Of a stretch of DNA of 64,000 bases, positions 12,655 to 23,589 are shown piece by piece. Under the pieces are notes generated by a model. The model did no database searches. It had not been told where the DNA came from and saw only the letters and a program-made list of their open reading frames with translations. Every line of letters starts with the position of its first letter. The first letter of the stretch is position 1. This DNA comes from Oscheius sp. JU75 (taxonomy: Eukaryota > Nematoda > Chromadorea > Rhabditida > Rhabditidae), in NCBI GenBank assembly GCA_037178855.1, contig JASJZC010000005.1, positions 1,674,001 to 1,738,000 of the forward strand, written 5' to 3'. Position numbers and translations under genes: made by a program.

Positions 12655-12812
12655 TCAGCGTGGCTACGTTGCATACTCAATCAAAGACGTTTTATCAAAA
12701 GGGAACAGTTTAACTGTGTATTGAACGGCTGAGTATTGAACGTACCCACGGTATATGGGTTCCGCCACGTTCACTCTTTTCGCTGATAAACCTAACAGCC
12801 CGTGCGACAAAA

Positions 12813-14037
12813 CTAGTAAAGGAAGCGCACCCAGAACCTCGACTCCATAGCAGCCATTTCCTCATCCTGTTGGGTCGAGTACTCCGGTGACAGGATGAGG
12901 AGACGTCCTCCATTGGTCTCTTTCTCAACTTTTTCGCTATCGACTGGCTCTTCCATTGGTTGCTTGTTACCAGGTGAAGGCTGCCTCAAATCCCAACTAA
13001 AGGTTCACATCATTGGTTGAAGAAAAAGGAAGAAAAACCTGTGGCCTTGACTAATCGTCTGCTCGCATCTATTGCCCTTGTAGCCCGTGAAACAGAGACA
13101 AACCTGAAATTGTATCAAGCCGATCATAAAAATAAGAGCCTGTTTACGTCGAGCTCCCTATCGGTACCGATTGCACATCTGGTCTTGATGGCCGGGGCGA
13201 AAACTTCCGGAGGGTTTGTGCAGCTAAAAAATAATTAGGCCCGAAAAATGGTTGGGATACTTGAGGGCGAAGGGTCGACCACTGGTACAGCTGTGGATGC
13301 GTTCACAATAACGGCCGTAGTAGCCAACCAGACAAACACATCTGAGAATTTTTATTGTTTCACGAGGAAGGGTTATGTAAACATCGTTTTTCAGGCGGCT
13401 GATATTCTTTGATCGAAGAGAAGTCAAAATTTTGAATAGGGCAACACCCCAAACCGACAATTGTCGCATCTTTTAGCCCTCTAGAAGACAGTAGTCTTTG
13501 CAAGTTTGGCTTCTGCACGAAAACGTTACAAAAATCTCTGTTGCTTCACTGGACACAGTAAAGTTCGGCGCTACTCAGGAAGCACTTTTGAACATGCGAA
13601 TAATCGACTACCTTACGAGCAATTCTCTGCGTCGAGACCTCAGTTTTGGCAACCGTCTGTCTAGCAATACCTGAAGAAAAACCATGTCATGTCCCCGCTG
13701 TCCTAGCGTGTAAGAAGTCTGGACTGGAAGGGAAAGTGAGAGAATCACGATTCAGTCGAAACACAAATGTTCCATATCTAATACTAGGCCAGGACAAAAC
13801 AGAGCATGCTTTTTGGCAATCGCTTATGCTTTAACTTTTTGTTTCACCGCTTCCTTACTTATTATGAGCCGCTCCATGTATGATCTTCTCGAATGTGGTG
13901 AATTCACGAACAGTACCCTCTGGATCACATAGAGATCCTTTTCGAAGCTCTGCAATAAGGAAAGTTTGAGGAAAAGCAACTTAAGTACCTCCTAACGTGA
14001 CAGAAAACAATGCAAGAAGTAGACAAAAAACCTTCAT
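12813..14037 (-). CDS. Secreted protein with two EGF-like domains
   Basis: Proposed minus exons 14037-13989, 13949-13859, 13660-13550, 13480-13448, 13341-13261, 13223-13148, 13103-13039, 12996-12813; 229 aa with phase kept. The start encodes a classic signal peptide (MKVFCLLLALFSVTLG). EGF-like cores are visible as CVCLVGYYGRYCE and, across an intron, SCTSGRPFAL / CTNPPEVFAPAIKTRC / VCLCFTGYKGNRCE. The C-terminal 60 residues are acidic and end MAAMESRFWVRFLY. No second transmembrane segment is seen, so it is probably secreted. The first EGF shows only five cysteines in this model, and the junctions around 13450-13660 are the least certain. It is divergent to the collagen gene at 14689, leaving about 650 bp between them. 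Confidence 0.6.
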
Positions 14038-14040
14038 CTA

Positions 14041-14688
14041 AAAATTTAAAATAAAACCGTTCTAAAATTAAATACAGTTGGGTTCTCAACGGCGTTTGCC
14101 AGGGTGAATGCGTTCGTCAACATAGCTGATAAGATATTAATCGCTTGCAAACACGCCCATGGCTTGCTTGTACTGTTGTACAGTACAGAGTTAGGAGAAC
14201 CGTTGTGATCGGTTAGAAATGTCTTTTGAGGTAAGAAATATTAGAAATGGGAGTTGTGCTACATCTTGTTTACAAACTTTAGTGTTTCACTATGAGCTAA
14301 AGCAGGTATCGAATGTTGTTGCGGTCAACGGCCATCAGTTTCTACATTCAGTAACGTTCTTGTTTCAAGGTCTCGTTATCAACTACAAATTTGAATTGGG
14401 AAAGTTGCAGGCATAATTTTGTTAACAAGAAAGGTGTAAATGATTGGCTTATCTATGAACAGTGAAACACAACTGAAAGTTTTCTATTCTAGAGTTAGCT
14501 CTTATCGGTTTTCCTATTTGGTCCGCAGCTATTCTATTCGAGTCAAGAGACAATTCTTTCGATGGATAACAATCTTTCCGTTGTTTTAGGCACTGGACCC
14601 TATCGAAGCAACAATCCCCTCTCTGGCAACTTTTTCGCATCTCTCTCGTACGATATAAGGAGGTGATTGTCCAAATGAACAAAGCAGC
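14041..14688. other. Intergenic region between divergent genes
   Basis: This 650-bp gap separates the start of the EGF-like gene (minus) and the collagen gene (plus) and should contain both promoters. I see no coding exon or strong repeat in it. Confidence 0.4.
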
Positions 14689-15715
14689 ATGACAGATCGG
14701 CTTCTCGTCAAAACTGCTAGTGGAATAAGTGTGGCGGCTCTATTTCTGGCCCTGGGATTCTCTCTGGTCGTCTACAACGAGTTGCACGAGTGGCATGGGC
14801 ATGTGAAGCAGGAGATGGAAGAGTTCCAGGCATATTTTCAGCCTTTACCCATCAAAATCCATGTTTCAGATGTACACAGACGACGCCTGGAACTTGCTCC
14901 TTGAAAAATCTCGACCATCTCTGGATTCAATCATTGGTCGAGCCAGGAGACAGTCCACAGGCTGTAGCTGTGGCTCGCAGCCCGCAAATTGCCCCCAAGG
15001 TCCGGCTGGTCAACCCGGACGGCCTGGAGACCCCGGAATTGACGGAAATGATGGACAACCCGGACCGGATGGATCTGAACAATCGGGAAACTATTACGGA
15101 GCCCCTGGTAATTGTCTGAAGTGTCCAGCTGGTCCGGTCGGACTCAGAGGACCTAGGGGCTCACGAGGTGACATCGGAAGACAAGGAATGCAGGGAAAAG
15201 CTGGCCGAAATGGCAGAAACGGCAAGGAGGGTCCTTGTGGGCCACCAGGAGACCAAGGACAGACTGGAGAGGCAGGGTTGGATGGCTTGAAAGGACCTGA
15301 TGGGCAGAACGGATCTCGCGGAATCGGACAGCCTGGTCTGCCAGGAGCTACAGGAAGTCCTGGGCCACAAGGTGCTACCGGTCCGGATGCAAAAGAAGGA
15401 CTGGCTGGAGAGATAGGAGACGAGGGAGCTGCGGGGGGATCAGGACAGCCTGGAGAACCTGGAAGTGATGGAGAGCCAGGAAATGTTGGAGAGACAGGAG
15501 CTCCTGGTCCAGACGGAAACTATTGTCAGTGCCCGAAGAGATCTGCGCTGCTGGGAAAAAGACCAGGAGAGCTGGAGGTGAGAGACTGACTGTTCCTGTC
15601 CCTGTCCCTGTCACTCAGTTACCCTCTCACCCCAAAATTTCAGGTAGACCCCTCCTCCAGATCCAACCAAGGCTACAAGAGGACAATCAGACGTCGTCGA
15701 ATCATTCGAGGTTGA
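14689..15715 (+). CDS. Cuticle collagen
   Basis: Exons 14689-14829, 14870-15577, 15644-15715; 306 aa. The N-terminus has the nematode cuticle collagen layout: a short cytosolic start, a transmembrane/signal-anchor (ISVAALFLALGFSLVVYNEL), a charged region with DDAWNLLLE, and an RARR subtilisin-like cleavage site before the processed chain. Then come a small cysteine cluster (TGCSCG...NCPQG), Gly-X-Y blocks interrupted near NYYGAPGNCLKCPAG, a long Gly-X-Y tract, a closing CQCP cysteine pair and a basic tail (KRTIRRRRIIRG). Cysteines flanking the Gly-X-Y tract form inter-chain bonds in this family. Intron 1 (40 nt) begins with GC rather than GT; without it the frame runs into a stop before the RARR site. 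An AATAAA signal follows at about 15723. It converges with the kinase gene ending at 15828. Confidence 0.9.
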
Positions 15716-15827
15716 GAGCCTCAAATAAAGTACTCTCTAGTAAATGATTTAACGTCAATCACTGTGCTTACGTCTTTTCTCTCTACTTCTTGACAAAAGG
15801 CTTGAGAAGGCTGGTGCCCATCTACTT

Positions 15828-18127
15828 CTACAGATTGCAGCGGCCACGTATCGGAGCGTTGTCCATTTGGCTCGGACTGGGTCGAATGACGCTATTTCTA
15901 TTGGGCTGTGGTGGCGACAGCGGGGCCTTGGCGGACTGATCGGAGAGACTGTTCGATTCCGGCTGCTGCTTCTTGTCCTCGGTCCCGAAGATGAAGTCTA
16001 CCTTGCGATTCATCAGCTGCGACAGACGCGACGTCTTGCCCTTCTCGTCGCTGTCGTTTTTAGCCTCGTGGACGTCGGACTGCGTCAGCACACTGCTGAT
16101 CAACTGTCCGTTGAAACGGCGCGCTCCCGGGGCCAGAATCATATCGAAGAAGCTGCTGCGTAAGAGCTCACGGCCCCCGAGACGCTCCTTTGGCTTGTAG
16201 ACGAGAATCTTGCCTAGGAAGAAGACGGCTTCCAAGTGGGTGTCGGGAAGGACAGACTGCAGACCACAACCGATGGCCTTGTCTTCCGGGACGGCTTCCA
16301 GACGGGTAGGAACACGCATCGCCTGAAAAAACGTAAATTTATACTGTTTGGGACATCCAAAAAGCAAATTTGAGGCTCTTCGAAGAAGAACTGTTCTCAT
16401 CATGTTTCACGATTTACTTATTCTTGCAGCATCCGAGATTTCTTACTGAAGGCTAGTAACAAGCACATGCCTATCGGTTCTGATTGGAGCCAGTTTTAAA
16501 CATTGTCCAAGTTGATTGATTCCCAAGATATCAGCAAACTGTTTCACAAGCACTATTTCAAATTCATCAAATCTTCTCTATTCGAGTAGGCAGACGGGTC
16601 CTTACAGGCCAGTGGACCCTTATAGGTCAGTGGTTTGAGTCTCTGGTTCATTCTAATAGAATCTGCTGGCAGCCTCTGTTCTCTATAGGATAGCAACTTA
16701 GTACATCGTCTAATCCTTCTCTTATTTCCGGTGTTCAGATCAACACAATCTCTTATCGACTCCCCACGCCGATTCTTTAGACCCCCTGCCCCAACTCACC
16801 TTGACATCGCTCTCCGAGGGTATTCCCAGCGTGCTGAAGATCAAACGGAGCTGATGTTTGGCATCTCGTCCGGCAAAGAGCACCTGTCGGCGGAGCATCT
16901 CACCGACGACACAGCCAGCCGACCACAGGTCTACAGTCCAGGTGTAGTAGGTCGATCCGAGCAGGAGTTCCGGTGGCCGATAGAATCGAGTAACCTGGTA
17001 AGAAGTCGAGGCCTGGTTGTGTTGAATGATCTTCGCCGAGCCGAAATCGCCAATCTTGAGCATTCCCGAGGAGTGATCGATGAGAATGTTGACAGGCTTG
17101 ATGTCTCGATGGGCTATGTTCTCCTAAAGTTGTTTTTTGCTAAGTAAAAACGAATGGAACCTGGCAGAGGTACTTGAGTCCGGTGAAGAGTTGGAAGGTG
17201 TAGAGCTTGATATCAGTAATGTCGAGAATGATCTTATTCAAGACGCTGGCCAATGTATCAGGCATAAAGTCGAAGACGAACGACTCACAGACACGATCGT
17301 CGCGCATCTTGTTCGAGAAGGCGTAAAGCATTTGGACGATGTTCTTGTGGCGCTTGCGACTGACCCCCGTCAGGAAGATCATCTCAAAGTTGCGGTCACG
17401 ACTCTCTGGAAAGGGGGTGAGTATGAGGGTAGTTCTCGTCTGTGTATCTATAGTACTGACTTCACATATGTTCGTGTCTGTAGCCCCTCTACCTCTACTG
17501 ATGAACTCAAACTTCCCATGACCAGGTATCTCAGTCTCTGTGTCTCTCTGTCTCCCGCCTCAGATATTCATTTTCCAGTTCAAAAAGCCTCTGCGACTGT
17601 CTCCCCAGCTTCATACACTCCGGTATCTCTGCTTATATATCTTTTCTGTAACTCTGTGATCTTTGCCCTAGTTCAAGATTGTCTCGGCGTCTATACTTTT
17701 ACCACTTTTCTATCTCTGTACATGTGAATCTTTCGGTTTCTTCGGTTAGACCTGTCTTATAGTGCTATCTGATTCATGTTTCACTACCGTACCGCTGTCT
17801 TACAAATATTCAGTTGGTTCTAGCGCCCACTTGCCTGTGCGCAAATCTTGTCTTTCCGTTCCAGTTTTGCGTATCTACTACCCAAAAAGCAAAGTAACCC
17901 ACCAGGCCAGGTTTTCTTTATGGCGATCTCCTTGGTGCTTCCGGTCGGCTGTATCAATGTCCCGCGGTAAACATTCGAAAAGACGCCGCTCGCGTGCAGA
18001 TGTAGATTCATCATCCGCAACTTGACGTCCTTCATGTCCGGCATCTCTTTGGCTGCCTGAAAGATTCGAGAAGTGGACTCTACCCAGTGAGTGGGCCTAC
18101 CTGCTCGATGATCTTCTTGTCGCCCAT
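15828..18127 (-). CDS. GSK3-like serine/threonine kinase
   Basis: Minus exons 18127-18101, 18056-17903, 17405-17161, 17123-16800, 16322-15828; 414 aa, all phases agree. Kinase landmarks: EIAIKK (beta-3 lysine), RDRNFEMIF in the position of the GSK3 NRELQIM helix, NIAHRDIKPVNIL catalytic loop, KIGDFGSAK, TSYQVTRFYRPPELLLG (activation-loop tyrosine retained), and WSAGCVVGEM. This is closest to GSK3 rather than other CMGC kinases. The glycine loop is degraded (HASGVFSNVYRG, first glycine missing) and the C-lobe is followed by a Ser/Pro/Asn-rich tail. Nematodes have divergent GSK3-like genes (for example gskl-1 and gskl-2, male germline), so this may be one of those rather than the canonical orthologue. 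Intron 2 (about 500 bp) is pyrimidine-rich. Confidence 0.85.
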
Positions 18128-18275
18128 TTGGCAAGTTGAAGAGGGCGTCCCTCGTTGAACCTGTCTGCAACTGTGACTACTAATTGTGCCCTTTTAAGAA
18201 AAAAGTTTTACGAGGAAGTTTGCAAGAAAAATTGTTTTGTAAAACAAAAGCAACAAGGTAATTACTGCGAGTTCT

Positions 18276-18606
18276 TTACTGCAGTTGGGTCAGACGCTTG
18301 CTATGAAGGTTCTTGACCGAGTTGGCGATCACGTGGGCATTGTTGAGCTGGTAGCCACCGCTGGTGACCTTGGCAATGGGGACGGTTCTGTCCTGACAGC
18401 TCTGGATGATTAGCTCGTCTCTCGCCACGACTGCCTCCTCGGACAGCTTGAGTCTTCCTAGCGGAGTGCCTTTCAGACTGTCGGTTCCCGCGATCCTACG
18501 GGTAGAAGAACGCATTGAAAACGTCCAGAATGTAGACGCAGGAGACTAGACCCAGATCTCGCTCGTGACCATTCCCCTGATAAGCATCCAGATTGACTAT
18601 CACGAC
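18276..18606 (-). pseudogene. HDAC11-like histone deacetylase remnant
   Basis: Two adjacent frames match different parts of HDAC11. The upstream part reads VIVNLDAYQGNGHERD then VSCVYILDVFNAFFYP; HDAC11 has the same block with DAH. The downstream part, in another frame, reads RRIAGTDSLKGTPLGRLKLS and ARDELI...VPIAKVTSGGYQ...ANSVKNL, matching the HDAC11 C-terminus. About 40 residues expected between FYP and AGTD are missing, the frame changes at that join, and the zinc-ligand histidine of DAH is tyrosine. No convincing N-terminal half was found upstream (to about 19.1 kb). I read this as a broken copy, not a working deacetylase. Confidence 0.7.
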
Positions 18607-18739
18607 TCTTCACGAGCCCGTCTTCAAGAAGAACCTTTGGGCGACGTAGTCGAGTGAAATTAAAAGTTTTAGGGCAAGGAAAAACAATATTTTTTTGAGA
18701 CCTTTGTGTCGCCACTTCAGCATCTAGCAAGGTAGTCTT

Positions 18740-19770
18740 TGCTAGCTAGAGCACCAGTTTTCCATGACCTGGTCATAGATGAGGATTCCAGTGCAGCCAT
18801 CTAACTGTGTTACCAGCATGCGACGATTATGAAAACGACAAACCCGTACCATCTCGTCGCCGAAAGACGCCTCTATCTACCCGAACTGTGTCGGACTGAT
18901 AGAAAGAGTATTTCATCTAAGCTCTTTGGAAACAAAATACGATGACTTGCCGAGCTTTGCACAAATTGTACGATGCTACTCGTTGATCTGATCTGCACTG
19001 AAGCATGCCAGTCACTTGCCTACCTCTTCTAATTGCCCCTCGACTAGGTCAAGCCACCCTGAAGAAGCTTCTGATTGACAGAGTCTATTTCCAGAAAGTT
19101 CATAAAGCGCCGTGTGTCCCGTAAACAATGCTCAATGTCCACTTTCATAATTGGTTTCCACCACGTTCTCTCCCCATACTAAATCCAATTGTTCTCGCTC
19201 TCTATTTTTCAGGTTCAGCGATCGGTTTGTAATGAAGGCTACAGGGAGAAAAAGCAGCTAACGAGGTCAATTCTTATTTTTGACGAGTCTTATAATGCCG
19301 TCTAGAGATGGCACTATAGTCTTTTTTGAACCTCTGGTGTCAGCCTGTCAATCGGTTTTCTCCTTCTCACCCTGTATCATGTTGCCTCACCATCTTCTTT
19401 GTGTCCGTCAGAGTACCTGGTGCCTGTCAATCTGGCTTTTGTTCTGTCCCACTTGCTTGTGATGATTTGTCACCCTGTCCTGACATTCTGTAAACAATCT
19501 GCCATCTTGTTCCATTCTTGTGCCTCTCTAACTGTCGCCTTCCTAGTCCTGTTAATCTGTCCTCCGGTTCTGTCACCCTGTTTGCCTCATCCTGTCCCTG
19601 TCGAATCTCTCTCTATTTATAATTCTCAATCTGTCACCCTATTGCCTGTTCCTACAAACAGGTCATGCCTTAGGACCCTGACAACTTCCTCATCCTCCTC
19701 GTCAGTCTGATTACTTGATACTTCTCGATATGTGGTTCGATCTGCCGTACTGTCAACTTACAAAGTCTAG
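18740..19770. other. Intergenic, pyrimidine-rich degenerate repeat
   Basis: No gene seen. From about 19360 to 19690 the plus strand is rich in loosely repeated 'cctgtc'/'ctgtca' words, the same low-complexity flavour seen in intron 1 of the C6 gene, kinase intron 2 and near 29770. Sequence at 18760-19080 might include decayed upstream parts of the HDAC11-like pseudogene, but I could not align it. Confidence 0.35.
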
Positions 19771-22118
19771 ATGGAAGTCTACGCCAGTGCTTTACGGCTC
19801 TCTTCAACTCTCGTGGTCTCAATCGGCTGCTTTTCCCACGCCTTGGTGCTAGTCTTGAACTGGCCAAAATTCGTAGGAGACAGTTGTGGGAGCTTCCTCA
19901 TGATCGAGGCCTACTCCTTCGCCACAATCATTCGTCTCTTCACTGGCTGGCTAGTTATCTACCGGACACAGACCGTATCTACCGGGGAGACAGTTTTCTT
20001 CAGCTACGGATTGTGTGGACTGATTGACAGCCGCGTCTGTGGGATTCTACATGCTGTCAGTGCACATTTGGCGCCTTTGATCATCGTCTGTATCCCAATC
20101 TTCATGGCCATGAGGGCTTTTGTCTTGTTTGGGAAGAAGCCGAAGAGGAGACATGTGGCCGTGATTCTTATTGGACTGTACTGCGTCGGGATGGGAATTC
20201 TGGTCAGTTTTGATATTCGTCGTACATTTAAAGGAAGGAGCAAATGTCTTTTTTTTCATCGTGTTAGCATGTTGAAGAACTAACGTTGTTCGAACGAGTT
20301 TCACGACAGAAAAACATCTAGTTTTCGCGTTGGAAAATTTGAAAACTTTTGTGTTTCACAAGTCTCGTATAGCCCGAACATATATGGATCAAGTCACTGA
20401 ACAAATTCAGTTTGTAACCAATCTGTCCACTAAAACATAATTTGTTGTTTCAATGCCCCCTCAAAGTACTTGTCAGTATTTGGATATTCAAACTATCGAA
20501 GTTGGGCTGTAGTAATTTTGAACAAAGAGAAACTCTTTTACTCTGAAGCGCAACGGTCTCCCTCCTGGACAATGGGACGCAGCCGCTCACAACAACCTAG
20601 TGGTTAAGCTATGAGCTGCCTGGGTTCGATCCTGACCGATGTTTTTCGAGTATTCGAAAGGGCGGTGAGGTCTGGTACCCCTTGAAACTTCAAAGAGCCC
20701 ATAAGGAGAATCCTGGACATTCAGGTTGAGCTGCTCTCAATTGCCATCAACTCTAGTACAATCTTCTACCTGCCGCCCGAACTTTGGTCCGAGTCGAAAG
20801 TGGCAGTGCCGTACGTCGAGATTATCCAATCGTGGCAGGTAATCGAGTCTAGCAGCAGAAATAATTCCCGGCTATTTTTGCTTTCAAATCTGCCGTTTTT
20901 ATGTACAAAAAAGGAAAACCCAGACAGAACAAGAAAAGCAAAATATTGGTAATACTTCGGCAGGCAACACGCATCATTTGAATTTTCTCGCGCGCAATTC
21001 CGTTTTTTGGCGCGGATCCAATTTTCTTCAAGCTTTTCCCAGTTTTATCGCTCATTTTTGCTATTTTTTCGTATATTGCCGGTCATTTCTGCCGTTTATC
21101 CATAGAACAAAGTTTCAAAACAACGCGTCACTCTTCTTGAATTGTTTGTAAATGCGAAAAAAAGGGTTTCAAAACGGGCTGTAGCTGCTACATTCATCTT
21201 TCTAGATGCATAGCAGACCATTTGTTGAGGACAAAAGTGATAAAACGAGATAATACGAAAAAAATAGCAAAATGAGCGATAAAACCGGGAAAAGTTTGAA
21301 AAATAAAAGAAAAATTGAATCCGCGCCAAAAAACGAAATTGCGCGCGAAAAAGTTCGAATGATGCGTGTTGCCTGCCGAAGTATTACCAAAATATTTGCC
21401 AATGTCAATGTTCACCAGTTGTTTCAGAGTCAGTTTTTTTTCCTCTCGTCACATTCCTCGGTGATCTGTGCCCCCATTACATTCATTTTGAGATGGATTA
21501 TGATCAAGAAAATGAACATTCGACTTTTTGCTTTATCACCGAAGACACTGGAGCTTCACCACAGTTTTGTAAGGGTTAGTTACGCGTAGTCTACAGCTCA
21601 CGTTTTGTAAAGCGTTGAGAGCCTTATTTTTCAGCTTAATGATGTTCTGCAAAATTGTAGAGCGAATCAAAAACTACAACTTTGCAAAACATTGCTAGTG
21701 GCTAACACTTTTGCTTGGAAATCTGTGGGTTCTTGGTTCGATCCCCCTCGGGGTAAGAAATAATAAAAAAAACGTCCACTAAGGTTTTCGACAACGCTGA
21801 TCACGATCCCAATGTTCCTTTCGCTCTAAAATGTATCTTTTCACATGTTCTAGCAATTATTTTCAGCTTCTGACCTTCGACTTTTACTGTCTAGTCATCG
21901 GCATAGCCGTTTCTATCCTTCGATTTCTCTCGAATCAAGAATACGTGGCTTCTCCACTTCTGGCTACAGTCCTAAGCGCCTTTAACTTTCCCATTCTACT
22001 CAGTATGCCGGCTATTCAAGGCCTCGCCACCCTCTACTACGTTCCCTACATGCGAAAGACGATAATAGGAATGCTTGTCTGGAAGTCGGGGAGAATCTAT
22101 GACGGGGGCTCTGAATAA
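19771..22118 (+). CDS. Serpentine (7TM) receptor-like membrane protein
   Basis: Exons 19771-20202, 20725-20838, 21867-22118; 265 aa. The product is almost entirely hydrophobic helices: about residues 8-30, 43-67, 94-118, 126-150, 183-204 and 210-232, with basic loops (GKKPKRRH, RKT) on one side and an NFPILLSMPAIQG segment in the sixth helix. Six or seven helices are predicted, which resembles nematode chemoreceptor (Str/Srh superfamily) genes in size and texture; the subfamily cannot be assigned by eye. The ATG directly follows a 'tctag' that could be a splice acceptor, so an upstream exon with the first helix is possible. Introns carry an inverted repeat and a SINE-like element. AATAAA at about 22114 overlaps the stop. 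Confidence 0.65.
20570..20660 (+). repeat. tRNA-like sequence in receptor intron 1
   Basis: An A-box-like 'acctagtggttaagc' is followed 25 nt later by the B-box 'gggttcgatcctg'. Acceptor-stem pairing is not evident, so this is likely a tRNA pseudogene or SINE head rather than a working tRNA. Confidence 0.4.
20934..21402. mobile_element. Inverted-repeat (foldback/MITE-like) element in receptor intron 2
   Basis: Arms of about 140-150 bp at 20934-21073 and 21251-21402 are reverse complements, recognisable from 'ttgcctgccgaagtatta' and 'aaaatgagcgataaaac' in both. The inner stretch is about 180 bp. Mirror-image open frames (…MSDKTGKSLK… on both strands) come from the arms. The arms contain 'gaatccgcgccaaaaaa', a word shared with the 45-kb foldback element. 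Confidence 0.75.
21640..21840 (+). repeat. tRNA-derived SINE-like element, copy 1
   Basis: Contains 'tagtggctaacacttttgcttgg' followed by the B-box 'ggttcgatccc', then a shared tail 'aaggttttcgacaacgctga'. Related copies lie at 22740, 25200 and 27215. It sits in intron 2 of the 7TM gene in the sense direction. Confidence 0.6.
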
Positions 22119-22310
22119 AATGTTCTTATAAACAAAACACAAAATTTTGGCTCTTTGAACAGAAAGTTGCAACCTGATCTACAAAGGTCGAGTTCACTGA
22201 TGTTACCAAAGGCGCCCAGGCGGTGGAGATCTCCAAATTGGGGAGGGAGGGCCTCTTTACACACTCTCTGTAGTATTTATATCAGTTGTGTGCCTCTGGG
22301 ACTAATCACC

Positions 22311-23585
22311 ATGAGAGGTCTCGTCATCTTCGCTGCCTTCTGTATGCTTTCCGCCCTAACTGCCACCTTGACCAACAAGCAAAAGTTTGCGAACAAGATC
22401 ATCAACTGTGGATTCAAGCTCCTACCGAATTCGACTATTAGAGCAGTTAGTTTATAGAAAAAAAGAGAGTAGGCGTGAGAGAACATGATTTAGAAAGGGG
22501 ATAAGGCTCCAGGGTTCGTCCCTTTTCAAGAGGTATTCAGCGGTAATTGTGTTTTGGAGGAAGAAATCAGAGATCTCGCTTGAAGTGGGAAGAGCAGGGG
22601 TTGAAAATTCAGGTCGATGGACCTGGAGCGACCTGAATTAACAGGGGACTCGAACCTCGCTAAGAACAGCATCTGTCAAAATTCAACCCACTGTAGCCAT
22701 GTATTTTGCAAAGAGAAGAACAGCAGGATCCTGCCCAGCGTCGTCGTAGCGACTTTTGCTTCTCGTGGTCTAGTGGCTACTGTTCTTGCTTTGGAATCGT
22801 ATACTTCCGAGTGGTTCAATTCGCGACGAGGTCAAAAACTTTTGCAAAATGTCCCCTAAGGTTTTCGGCCTGCTCCGTAAATGTTTCTTTCTTGCTGAAC
22901 AGGTCCTTCAAAAACGTTTTTTATCCGTTCAGCTTCCTGCTGAAAGATTTTGTTTTCGATGTTTTTGCTGAACTTTTTGCGATAGATACAGATCTGTGAC
23001 CACTGTTCATGATTTTCCCCCGGAAAAAACTTTGCAGCTCTGCACCTGCATGGAGACCGACGTTTACAAGCAGGTCGGTGTTAACACGCTGACCACGGAC
23101 GGAATGAGTTGTGTCATGGACAACTGCGGAGCCTACTATGCATCTGTCCTCACTCTTTACTCTCAAAGTACAATATCCCGAAGGAAACTGTCCAAAAACA
23201 TTATTTCAGTGAATACCTGCCTGGCCAAGGCCAACACAGATGCCCTCACGCTGGCCATGAAGATCATGGACTCATCTAACAGCACCTGGGCCCCGATTTG
23301 GAACACACTCCAGACCAAGGTGACTACCTGGAAGGGCAAAAAGTTCACAAAGGCCGAGGTCCTGGACAAGGCATACGCCTGGGGACTGACCCAGTTCAAT
23401 CAGACCATCATCGAAAAGTACTGTGTCAAATTGGTCAATGTAGGGCTGGCTCGCAAACCACTGAAATTCTTACGATTCAGAGTGGTCTGATCAACAAGGT
23501 TGAATGGAACTGTACTCTGACCGTCGGCAAAACTCTTATCAACTTCAGTAACTACGCCTGCGCCAAGCTCACCCCAGCCTCCTAA
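22311..23585 (+). CDS. Small secreted cysteine-containing protein, cluster family member A
   Basis: Exons 22311-22445, 23038-23167, 23210-23439, 23481-23585; 199 aa. A signal peptide (MRGLVIFAAFCMLSALTA) precedes a domain with spaced cysteines: IINCGFKLLPN, LCTCMETDVYKQVG, MSCVMDNCGAYY, MNTCLAKANTDAL, IWNTLQTKVTTWKGKKFTKA, EKYC, EWNCTLTVG, NYACAKLTP. Exon 3 is 230 nt, exactly the length of exon 3 in family member B (25589-25818). The 42-nt intron after exon 2 could be retained without breaking the frame, so its removal is inferred. The family is unknown to me; it is not clearly DUF19 (T20D4.11-like), although the secreted, cysteine-spaced style is similar. Intron 1 contains SINE-like copy 2. 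Confidence 0.65.
22740..22900 (+). repeat. tRNA-derived SINE-like element, copy 2
   Basis: Contains 'gtggtctagtggctactg', a degenerate B-box 'gtggttcaattcg' and the tail 'cctaaggttttcggcctgct', paralleling copy 1. Located in intron 1 of family member A, sense orientation. Confidence 0.55.
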
Positions 23586-23589
23586 TAAG

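Noticed and set aside
20849-21589. Mirror frames beginning MSDKTGKSLK on both strands
   Set aside because: Produced by the inverted-repeat arms in the receptor intron; low-complexity basic content.
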